Positions 25,501 through 37,500 of a stretch of 64,000 nt of DNA are shown here, piece by piece. Location of the stretch: the NCBI GenBank assembly GCA_023846275.1, contig CM043877.1:18706607-18770606 (forward strand), written 5' to 3'. The DNA comes from Vanilla planifolia. Lineage: Eukaryota; Streptophyta; Magnoliopsida; Asparagales; Orchidaceae. Each line of letters opens with the position of its first letter. Within the stretch, counting starts at the first letter, position 1. Position numbers and translations under genes: made by a program. The notes beneath the pieces were generated by a model that saw only the letters and a list, made by a program, of their open reading frames with translations, did not search any database and had not been told where the DNA came from.

Positions 25501-28500
25501 AAACTTGTAAGGATTATCCTATATGGAATAAAGTGTTGGCACACTAGTTGTTAAAGATGATGGTTGAAATGAGTATATATTACATATACAAAACTAATAG
25601 ACAAACTTTGCTTATGTATTTGTACCAAATAGACTTTATAAGATATATGATGTCCTTGATGTGACTATGGCAAGCGTCAGTTGACACACTCACACCCAAA
25701 AGAAAAAATGTGATAATATCCAAAAATGTCAGGCATTTCATTGGTTCTTTTTGGAATGAAGAAGAGAAGAAAATTATCATGGGATGTAGAAGAAGCATTG
25801 CAATACTCAATACTACAACACATTTGTATTTCTTTTAACAAATTTTTGCTGTTAGTAATGTTTTATGTTTTTCAATGCAGGATAGAAAGAATTTGGAAAA
25901 TATCTGGATGTATCTATGCCTGATTGCAATTTGCTAGAACTTATATGTGGAGGACTTGTAAGTGGCCAATGGGCAAGGGACAGCAACAAATTACTTGTGA
26001 AGTGTGAGAACATTTTTGTCTTGGAAAAGGGTGATAGTGTTGATAAAAGGCATAATAACACAAAATTTATGAGCAGCATGATTCATCGAATGATGATGTT
26101 GATATTGAATGATTGAAAGTTGTCATTGGATTAGGAACTTCTCAAACAACAACAAAGTTAAGTATTGGGCAAGAGGGCACTTGAAGAAACTTGTATGAGT
26201 GCATGACTAGATTGATGAAATGCCTACTAGATGGAATAAAAAACAATCTCGCTGGCTGTAGGCATTGTTGGTTGTCATGATAGAGTGCTTTAAGATGCTT
26301 ATACTGAACTTTTATCAATGCCTACATTAAGCAAAGATGATGTGGAATGTTGCTTCAATTATCTAGTTCGTTCTAATGATCACACTGTCTCATCTTTGAT
26401 GAAGTCACATCAAATGAGATTAGACGTTTGTCATTGATTTTCTGTGTTACATTGTGATATTGTTTTTTGACAAACAGCTTGACAATGTTATTTTGGTTCA
26501 AATTATCATGTGTCTTGGACATGTGTACGACTTGCTTGTATGAAAAGCTTTGTTTGATGTTTTGGATTTTACTTGGTAATCTCATAGGTTAATGTTCTCT
26601 ACATATCTTGTTATTTGTATTATTTTGTTATCATTATTATAATATGTTTTAAAAATTTATGACTTATTTGTATGTGGAAGGGCTGCTTCATGTTTTGGAA
26701 CTACATTTTAGTTATTTTATGGCTTGTTGTTCTCTATTATTTGAACAACTTATTTAGGAAAGAGATGGAAATCAACTTGTATGCTCATAATGTTTTGGAA
26801 TCATAGCTTGATAATGGTATATTTATACATTGAACAATCATGAGATATTTGTTTGAACTAAAAATTCATTATATAATAGGCTGTAATGCTCGCAATTTTC
26901 TATGGTATTGTTTGTTGCAACTGAAATAATTTGGATAGGATAATATTATTATATGGATAAAATAAACTAGGATATTTATAGATGCCAGCAAACCGCGTAG
27001 AAAACTTAATTGGCTTCTGATTTTCGAAGTATCAAATCCAGCAACTGACTTCTGAAATACATGTTAAGTCTTCAAATCAAACAACTGACATCTGCAAGAC
27101 ATTTGAATTTTAGAAATCTGACTTCTAAAATTCAGTCATTTAGCATAGGACAATCAAATGGCCCCTTGATGTCATGGCTTTTGTTTCACTGGTGCTAGGC
27201 CCTCTTTTAGGTACCCCAAATGCACAAAGCTGAGGCCTAGGAATCCCCTTCAAAATGTGCTAAAAAGTATTGTTTGGACATGGTTCAGTATTTTTGAACT
27301 AAAATATTTCGTATGTCAAATAAATATGATATATGCATTTGTTTTTATGAGTTGGAACATTGTTTCTATCATTTACTTTTTGGTAATCTTTTGATGCCAC
27401 TGAAGATATTTATGTTAAGGCAGCTTCAGTTATATGTTCTTATGCATGCCTGTACCACTAATTTTATTGAAGAGTAGAACCTCTTCTTTAAGTATGGTCT
27501 ATTTTGTAAGCGGGAAGAGAGGCTCAAATTACTTGTTGGCATTTAATTGATCTTTTAATTATAGGAACTGATTAGATAGACATATCAATGTAAGTGTATG
27601 CATTTGTATATTTATAATGTATGTTTGCTTCAAATTGCATCTAATTGAATGTTTATGTCATCACTCATTCTTGAATAATGTGCAATGTGTTTAATAAACA
27701 ATTTCTCTCCCTTTTATCTCCCATTACTGTAAAATCTGGTGATTAATTTCTTATCCTAGTATTGTTTTATTAAGTAACTTTAAGGAATCTCTATAACATA
27801 TAAACACCTGCATTGCTGATATTATCACCAAAGAAGAGTAAGATCTCTTTTGCATAATCATCCTAAGTGCAGTCAATTTTGTTTGAAGGAAGAGAGATGC
27901 AAATTACTTTTTGGCATTTAATTGAATTTTTAATGATTGTAATTGGCTAGATAAAGTTACCAATGTGTGCAAATGTATGCATTTGTATATTAATTCTGTA
28001 ACTTTTATTTAATTGCATCTAATTGAATGTTCATGTCAATGCTCATTGTTGTATTGTGCAATGTGCTTAATGAACAATGACCCTCCTTTTTATCTCCCAT
28101 TCGTGTAAAATTTGGTTGCTAGTTTCTAACCTTATTGTTGTTTTACTAGGTATTTTTAAGTAATCTTATATGGCATATTCTAATTGGAATATATTATTTC
28201 AGCTTGCTGGACTTAGGCATATGTAGGGGAGGAGGCATTTCATTGATGATTTATAAGAAAGCAGAATCTTTGGAACTAGAATCAGTTGATGGTTTCTTTG
28301 GTTCAAGGGCCCAAAGTCATGAAAAACTAGTACAAATGAAAGCTAGCATTCTCATATAAAAAACAAGTCATGTTTTTTGGTTTTATTTTCTCATTAGAGT
28401 TTTGTGACTCTTCAAAGTTTTAGTTGTGCCAAAGTTCAACAGTCAGCTATGCATTTTGTCCATGCATATGATTTATTTCTTGAAGAAAAAAAAGATAAAT

Positions 28501-31500
28501 ATTATTTTCACACAAATTGGTGGTTATAGATTTGAATTGTGGAAATAATCTCTTATAAGAAATATTTTTTTAATGACTTAAATCTATGTCCTCCAATTCA
28601 TGTGGATTTTGAATCTTACAATCTTTGTATTGGATTGTGAAAAATTGTGATGGGATTATTTACCTTGGGTGGTTATGTAGAGGTTAGCATGGTTTTGTGG
28701 GATGACCATGAGTTTCTTATCTTTATTGTGGGTTTGTTCATTTTCACTAATGTGTTCTATATCTCACTCCTGGGCTCTTTTCACGCAGTCACTTATTATA
28801 GTTTTTGATAGGATTTGGATTGAAAGAAATTCCTTTGCCATCCTCTCTGACATCACCCATGCTGCTTTCAGGTCACACCATCCTAACTCACACTTTTGTC
28901 AAACTGCCGTTATTTTACTCTTGTTTAGTACCTATTAGGATTACTAATGTTCCTTGTGTTGCAAATTTCATAACCAATTCCTGGAGGTTATTTTTGGTGG
29001 GACTAGGGCATGTATCTTCGAATCTAGTGCTTATTGTGGATCCAATTTTTTGTGTTTAGTGATTCATTTATATATGTATATGTGCATATATATATATATG
29101 TATATATTTATATATGCATAGACACAAATAGGCCATGATCAAACCTTCAAAAAAATAATGTACAAAATATATTGCAAGACTATGTACAATGAACATTTTG
29201 GTCCTAAACCTAGGGAATGACTAGGCAACCCGATCAGCTTGTTAGCTTAGGCTATTGAATTCGGCCATGTGGCCTGAGCCAACTAAGTCAAAGACTGGTT
29301 CAGCCCCCTTGCAAAGCTTGACCCTTTATAATAATGGGATTTTTGTGGGCAGTCCTGCTGAGCCTGCATTGTAGATGGGTAGGCATGGTTATTCAATTTG
29401 GCCTGTCTTTCGAGCTTGGCCTGACCTGTGAAAAATTAACCTAGTCATAGCCTGATTAATTCAGCTTGCCCAATGCCTAGGTCTATTTGTTTGTGTATTT
29501 CCCTGTGATTTTTAGAGGCCATCCTATTATTCTATGGACCTATTGAATCTTTGATGTGCTTGTCATAATCATGGAACCTCTAATGCCTAATTGATTTTCT
29601 TAGTTTAATGTGGAATTTTATTCTCCACCATCCAATGCTTAAATTCTTCTTTTGATGGTTATGTACAAATATTTTGCAATTTAGGTTTCATCTTCAATGC
29701 CTTCACATGTTCCTGGAACTACAGCAAAAACTCCCCAGAAGAAATCTTTGGCCGGGCAAAAAAAACCATTAGAGGCTTCGGGGACTTCTCCACCTAGGTT
29801 AGCACATTCTTCTGAAGTTTGTGCTTTATGTACTTTAGTCTAATCTTACGGGTTCCTCTTGCAATTCACCAATGGTTTCTTAATGAACTCATAGCAAAAA
29901 GCCAAAGATTTCTGGAGCATTACATGATCAGAGCATTGATCACCTGAATGATGTTACAGCTGTTAGTGGTGTTAATCTGAGGGTATGAATTTGCTTACTT
30001 TTTTTAGCCTTTAATTGTGCTTAGATTTTTTTTTTGGTTATTTATAAGGCTCCCTTTTACTCATTGCTTTCTTTTGCATAGTCGGAATGTCAATGGAGTT
30101 TGTGTTATATCTTTGGTACTTTCTTAGGAGGAAGAAGAGCAGCTATTATGCGCTCCAAAGGGGGAAAGCAGAGCTTCGGAAGCTACTCGAAGGGTAGTAC
30201 AAGAAGAAGAAGAAAGACTAATTCTCCAGAGGATACCTCTTCAGAAGAAGCTAGCAGAAATCAGTAATTTTATTCTCAAACATGCCATTATTTTTTTCCA
30301 TACTATAGTAATCAATCTTGTAGGGTGATTTCTTGTTTCTTCTGCAGCAAATGACTGCGGTATAAAAAATATTGGCAATGATGTTGAGCGATGCCTGTCA
30401 TTGGTGAGATAAAATATCAACTTAACTTTTTTTTTGTATTATATTTGTACTTGATTTTAACCTCTTCCATTTTCATTAGTGTGTAGAGGAGCGGTTACGT
30501 GGATTAATAACTACCCTTGTAAAATTATCAAAACAGGTTGATCTTGTTGTCTGTTCATTTGCAATTGAAGTTTTTGCCTTCATTTTTCTTTCTTACCTTG
30601 TGATATTCGAAGAGGGTTGATGGCGAAAAGTCTAGGCATCGTTTCGTTGTTACATCAGATGTTGGACAACAAATTTTGACAATAAACAGAAAGATGAAAG
30701 AAGATTGGGATAAAAAACAGGCCGAGGAATCAGAAAAGCTCCGTAAGGTCGTTGAGGTATGCACCGTTGCGTTTGTTTCTCTTTCCTTTTTTTAATTTAA
30801 CTTTTATCGTTAGTACATGTTTTATGAGCTAAATATTGAACTCTTTCCATTGCTACCAGCCATTTCCCATGACTAAGGCCATTTTTGTTGTATTGATGTG
30901 TAGTAAACCTAAGAGACAGTTATTCTCATTCTTGTTTATTTTGTGAGTTTAATTTTTGTTAGTATGGGTCAATTCTCCAGCAACATGGAAGGATAAGCGA
31001 AGGGCTTGGAGACATGCATTTCCTTGTTTTCTTACTTCAAATGTTCAATTTGAATGGTCTAGAGTCAATTTAAATGATAGGGCTTAAACCGGCTATGTTT
31101 TACTTTAAGCTGTTGAACAACAAAGAAGTCACACAAAATCTCATTCATTCGTTACCAAGTTGAGCACTGCAAAAATAAGGTTCTGTTTAGCATTTTTCTT
31201 CAATTCCAAAAGGCTGATACGGAATGCAGTTTATTTGATGTGTGGTTTTACGGAGCTTAATATTTTCCATGCACCAGACCTGTGATATTTCCTGCTTGAA
31301 ATTATATTGTTAGAAAAAATTTTGTATCTTTATGGATTTTTAAGTATTTTTTTACTGTACAGTACAACACATTAAGGCACAACTGTGGTGCATTTTTTAC
31401 AAAAAGCCTACGAATGTCAATGTAGATGTGTAGTGAAAAGGGAAGGCTTAAACACGAAAGAGTACTATTAAAATAAAGCAAATTAAAGGAGAAGGGTGTG

Positions 31501-34500
31501 TTCGACAGATTTGGTTGGTTAATTCAAATCATTCAAAGCTGACTCAAACAGAAACTTAAAAAAAATAGAAAAAGAAAAGCGTCCAGTTAGAGAAGCAAGG
31601 ATGGCTGGAGAAGAACTGGGTGAGAAAACAAAGGGATAAGGTGGATGTTCAAAAGAAGAGAAACTGAAATTAAGAAGGGCACAACAAAAAGGAGACAAAA
31701 AAGAGAGGGAGTGCCACAAGTATGGTAGAGAATTCACATAAATCTTAAGCACGTACGGGACATATTCAAGTTGGCATGCTTTAGGTCTAACATGGGGAGG
31801 ATGTGGAGTGTAATGGAAATCTGTGGTTAGTCGACATTTTGGATCTGGGTTGGTAGAGAAGAACACTTGGCCGTAGTAGTGTTGGTCAAGATAATGGGTG
31901 GCCAGTGCGTCGACACAATTACTCTTATGAAGTTTCAGACTTGGCCAAATGAAAATCATCATTACATCGGTAACAAAAGCAAACGAGATGGAATGAATTT
32001 CAAAATAATAGTATTATCTATGGGTTCTATTAATAAGAATGAGCATTAACCAACTAAAATATAATCATAAATACGAATTAAGTTCCAATCAATGAAAAAT
32101 GGGATTGAAATTTATATGTAAGAAATTTTGCACACTTTCTTCTTCAAGCATTTCTTTTTCCATTGATACTGAAAAATTTGGACGAAGTTAACAAAAAATG
32201 ATTTATGGCCCTTGCTTTTATCTTTTTAGTGCATTAAAAATCAAGAGATAAATTTGTGTCTTTCTTGTTCCATTTTAGATCATATTTGATGTCATGTTGA
32301 TTTATAGATGTGGTTGAGGAAGTAGACCACACACCCAATTGGATCTTTTTGTCCTCTGATTATGTTGTTGTTTTGTCATATCTCAATAAAAGGAAGGTTG
32401 TTGAATCCCAAGGGGTACCAATGTTATACCACCATCTCCCCAATCATGACCAAATTGTTGTATTCTTAATTTATGGCCATAAATCATTCTGTAATCTAAA
32501 GCAAACAAGATGATGGCTGAAAATCTCAAAATCCATAATAAAGAGCATCTTATCATTGTGTTGAAAAATTTTGTATTTTCTCTTTAAATTGATCTTTCAA
32601 TTAGATATGGATTGATATTAGGTGACTTTCCAGCTAAAATTTATAAGTTTTACTCTTTATCTTTTCAATGCATAAAAAATTGTGACTTGGAAATCATAAT
32701 AAAACATTATCGCTATGGTATGAAAATTATTCAAATAAAAAAAGTGCATATCTCGATTTTTGGTTACATCAAACCTTCAATTGATTTGTGAATTCTATTG
32801 GATTAGGAATCACCCGATTGCTCTAGCAAGCCTTTTTGTCCTTCATTCACATTGGCATTTGATTGGATCATGTATTTGATTGATTAAGTAAATAAAAAAA
32901 ATATATATTTCCCAAATGAACGTGCAATATGCAAATGATGATGCCATTAGATGTATAAGTAATGCCATATAATGTATAACTAATTCTTTGAACTAAAATA
33001 GCTAGAAAGGAAAATGAAGCTGCAATAATAAATTTAGTAGCACTAAATAAATATGAGAATCATCATTTCATTTTGATTACCCATCATTACTTTTTTTCAC
33101 CCTAATAGCAAGCTTCTCCTTTTGGAATTTGAGTCATGATTGTTGTAAAGTGACATTCATTTTATGGCTTCCTCGCGCATCTTTTTGGCTCTGAGAATTT
33201 CCCTTATCACTACAAATTTAGCCAAACATTGGTGTTATTCCTTTCTCATTATGGTCATCTATGACTAAGAACCACCACCACTACTTTCAAGCTGCCTTCA
33301 TCTTTTACCTTTGTTCCACCATTTCAATCCAAGAAAGTATAGCTTCATCTCTATTGAACCCTATCCTCTAATGCCAACAGTATAGATTTAGTTGGGCTTG
33401 GCATTCACTTTGAGTTGAGCTAATGTTTCTCATTGCCTTTTGTTTTAAAAGTTCACCCTTTGTTAAAATATATTATGTATGTAATGGAATTGATGAGCAC
33501 TATAGTTTGAGTCAAGTAACAACCAAATAAGTCTTAGATAAAGCTTTTAGGCTCACTCTCAAGATAGAGTTATGGTATATTAAAATGTATGATATAAGAA
33601 AAAAGATCGACAAGCATTATGGCTAGAGTCAAGTAACAACTAAATAAGACTTTGAAAGAGCTATTAAGCTAACTCCCAAGATAGAGTTGTGGTGTATTAA
33701 AATGATTCAAATAGGATAAGAGATCGACAAGCACTATAGCTTGAGTTAATGAACAACTACACAAGACTTGGAAAGAGCATTAAGTTGATTTTCAAGGAAT
33801 ACTTATGATCAATCTGTTTGACTTTCTTCAAAATTAGACGAAGTATCCTAAGACAGAGAGGTTTGACCCGATGAAGTTGCTCTATTTCAAAGTTGATTAG
33901 CTGTCTTCAAATTTAGTTATAATCCCTCAAAACATAGATGCTTGATCAATCTCCCAATTTGAAAATAGGTTGATAATATTTAAAATCAATTAAAATCCTC
34001 CAAGCCAAAGAAATTTGACCAATTTGGTGGTTTAAATCCATGGTTAACTAGCCTGATTCAAAACTGATAGAGCTTTGTTCAAGGGAGATAATTAATTTAA
34101 ATTCAAATGAATTTTGGCATGAATGAAATTCAGAATATTTGATCCATGCTCAAGTTGAAATTGAATCGAAGTCATTTGATTTGAGCCAAGAAAATCTTAG
34201 ATTCAAATTCTATCAATTTTGTGCCATCTACCAAAAAGAGAAAATCGAAAATGGTGAACAAGGATTCTAATTCAAGACCCCTTCATTAGAAAGTGTGGGG
34301 GGCTTGTCAGCAATTCATGTAATGCTTTGCTTTTCCATCTACAAACATAAACGTTCTTTGCTAAAAAATTTTGAATGTGTTGGATTTGCAATCTTGCAAT
34401 GTTTATGCAAATAAAGATTCTAACTATTGTACTATCTTAATAGCTTCCCTTGAATCCTCAAACATGGATTACTAGATAATTAAATTGACCTACAATAGAT

Positions 34501-37500
34501 TCTCTGATCACCTTTAAATAAAAAATGCTTCTACACTCTAACTTCTTAAAATATACTTATTTCCTTTTTAATTCTTTCTATGCTTGCCAAATTATTAATG
34601 TCCTTTCAAATTCCTTAAAGCATAATCTAAAATTATTGAAAAATGCTTCTCTTAAATATTTCTCATACGCAGCCATGTAGATTTCAATATATACATTGTG
34701 TGGCCCCTTCATATAATCGATTTTACTAGTCCCCACATCAAATATATGGCTTGAAACTACAGTAAGTGTTGGGTTTAGACTCATTGTATCAATTGGAGAA
34801 GGTTGTCACCTTTAGTTTGGTTTGAAGTGCTTGCTATCAAATGGTATCATGATATCGTGTGAAGACATGAGCTATAAAACAAACAATTCAAAGGAATTAA
34901 ATAGTTCCATGAATTCAAAAGGCATGTTTATAAATGGCCCCTTGTAGGCAAGCATGGCCTTTTTAAGGCATGAGGTCAAACGTTGATTAACGACTCTTTC
35001 ATCATTGAATGAAGATTGTTCATCAAATTAGAACACTCAAGACTAGCATTGAATGCCATTTCAAGGGATGGTGTATTAAAAGTAGGGTTGATAATGAACA
35101 GTATGTTAAAAGTAGAGGTGATAATTAGTTGAGTTTGATCAATTTTAGCTCAACTAGAAATCGAAATTTTCAATCTTGTCAAAATCCACTCAAACTCGAA
35201 AAACTTTGATTCTAAGTAGAACTGATTCAACCCTGATTGACTTCAAGCTGGTTAGATTTTGGATTAAATCATGCAAGAAAAATAAGCGAGCTAAGCAGCC
35301 TTTAATACTTTAGAAGTATTTGTTTTATTATCTTTGTGTAATTCCGAATGAGTTCTGTAAAAACAAAATGCAACATAAATGCCTAAGGTGGGAATGTAGG
35401 TCTCTAAGAAAGCTGCTTCTTTTTCACTTTCCGCATTGTCAATCTGAGAATGTGTTATTGTTGCTTTAATAAATATATTTACATCTATTTTGAGTTGTGG
35501 TTTGAATCAGTCGTGATGGAACCAAGTCAAACTCGAACTTGATTGGAACTAAGGTTTGAGCTAAGTGGCTTGACTTGACTCACCTGGATTCAACTTCGAT
35601 TCAAGCAAAAAATAAAGTGATTTTCAAGTGATTTTCAATTTTTGGGTATCTTATCACCCTTAATTCAAAGTCGGAACCGGTACATGGATTAAGATCTATA
35701 TTTGAAAAAACCACAAATATGGCGTTACAGTTTGTCAAAGGTTGCTCGTGCTGTTGTTTAAGTCATGGTCAAAGCTTTATTGGTTAAGGCTATAAGAAAG
35801 TGATTCACTTCAATTGTGATGTTTGAGGCATGGTGTATGCAATTATCCCTGCCTGAAATGACGAGAACTCATCTGTACTAAAATTATTGCTGAACATAAC
35901 TCCTACGTAGTGCTTAGGGGAAAAGAGTAAAAACAAGCCTTCATTTTACAACCAAGGTTATTGCAAAAACAAAACCTGAATGGTCATCGTGATGGTTTTA
36001 TAGAACCTTTTCTGAGATTGATCAACATACCTCTTTTGGGTAATGAATCAGCTGAAATATTGATACTTTGATTAGATTTATCTCTTAAATTAAGAGGCTA
36101 GTTAATAGAAAGTGTTTTCTCCAACTGGAAATAGCAAAGGCTGGATGAAAGAATCTTTATGTTAGGTTGTTACTTCATTCCATTTGGAAGGGTTTATTTA
36201 TAATATTTACCGATCAATAAATTTCAGACATAAAATTATTTTTTAAGGGTGCTATTGTAGTTGCTGTAGAATATTATTTTGCAGAAGCGCCTGGGTGGTT
36301 TAACTAGTTACAACAAAGAGCTGAAGCAGGGAAGGTGTATCTTTGATTGTCAAGTTTTGAGTTGGAAGGAGAAGAAATGTGCCAAAGGTTGCTTGCGGCA
36401 AGGATGAATCTAGAAGAGGGGTTAATGAGGCTTATGAACGATACTTGGTATACAGATCTAACAAGAAATTGTTGATGCATGCACCCAATATGGCATTGAT
36501 TCCTCTTATTTTCCCTGATAAGGATGCATTGAAATGTGAAGACCTAGACTAGCAAAATGCTCATGGATATTGCATTATCGTTTGATAAAGAAGAAACCTA
36601 CAACTTGCCCTAAAACCTAAGGTTTTACTAAATAGGACATTTTAACTTCGACATTATTGACAGCAGAGAAATATAGGGTATGCTTGAGCATTACGATGGC
36701 CCTTAACCACTGTCATTTTATTAAGAAATCTACACCTTGAATTGTAATTAAAGATTAGGGATTAGGAATATGAGTTAAGGATACATTAAAATATGAAGAT
36801 TTGAAGTGGGGACTAGTGAAATCAATTACTTTAAGAGGCCATCTAAGATACCCACACCTTGTCTTAAATTCCAAGATGCCATAAATTTCCTCTGGGACAT
36901 CTGCAAAACACTAGTGTCGCTAAATCGAATTCTGTTATTAGCCATTCTGTGAGGTTAGATCAATGGATTTTATGACCTAGTTGATGTTATTTTTGAACAT
37001 TAAGTTGTTGGGAAACATTCTTTGGAAGGTATTTGATTTTAATAGGAAAATTCATGAACAGTTGTAAAGAGAAATGTTTGCTTTGAACAACTTTGAACTG
37101 CTTATATCTAATAATAACAGGGTGAGGGTGATACTGGAAGCGAAGCGGAGAAGGAAAAGGAAAAAGATAAAGAAAAAGATGATGGCCGTCCAAAGGCAAC
37201 CAAGGTAGCAGCACATCATCCCTAAGCTTTTATTAGGAGTCTGCCCTTTTGGCATTTATCCCTAACTTTTTGTGATCCGCCACTTGCATAAAGGCAAACA
37301 AGGAAGAGGATGACAAGATGCGAACGACTGCCGCTAATGTTGCTGCCCGAGCTGCCGTTGGTGGAGATGACATGCTTTCGAAGTGGCAACTCATGGCCGA
37401 GCAAGCTCGACAGAAGCGGGAAGGACTTGATGGAGCTTCTTCTTCTCTGGCTAATAAAACTGTAGGCACCAAATCATTAGCAACCCTCAGGAAGCACGAG

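Larger units (their letters stand above)
23397..27165 (+). mobile_element. PIF/Harbinger-type DNA transposon relic (3.77 kb)
   Basis: The ends are imperfect inverted repeats: the left end GGGATGATTGGTTG and the complement of the right end GGGGCCATTTGATTG. TTGA flanks both sides (23393-23396 and 27166-27169), a possible target duplication; Harbinger elements usually duplicate 3 bp, so this is slightly off. Subterminal copies of GACTTCTAAAA occur near both ends. Inside is a decayed transposase with Harbinger motifs (separate entry). The size fits autonomous plant Harbingers. These usually also carry a Myb/SANT gene; 25700-26300 could be its remains but shows no clear motif. Confidence 0.7.
23191..29684. 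other. TAF4 intron 6 (6.5 kb) with a DNA transposon
   Basis: Phase-0 intron between the long Gln/Ser-rich exon 6 (ending GAGCTATTCAG) and the exon beginning GTTTCATCTTC. It is more than half filled by the Harbinger-like element at 23397-27165, followed by a 376-bp duplication (27480-28190) and a TA-rich microsatellite (about 29055-29125). The stretch 29200-29480 is richer in GC (repeated GCCTG/CAGGC-like words) but unidentified. Confidence 0.85.
30757..37120. other. TAF4 intron 12 (6.4 kb)
   Basis: Donor GAG/GTATGC, acceptor AATAACAG; it separates the end of the histone-fold exon block from the Lys/Glu-rich exon 13. It contains the 117-bp array at 33460-33800, a diverged repeat behind it, and a MITE-like block at 35115-35660. 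A 147-codon antisense frame at 31519-31962 has no recognisable domain and lies in a purine-rich tract, so I do not call it a gene. The rest is unidentified AT-rich sequence. Confidence 0.85.

Noticed and set aside
31519..31962. 147-codon antisense open frame in TAF4 intron 12
   Set aside because: No domain or motif I recognise; it is the complement of a purine-rich tract, which removes stops by composition. No start context or splice partner.
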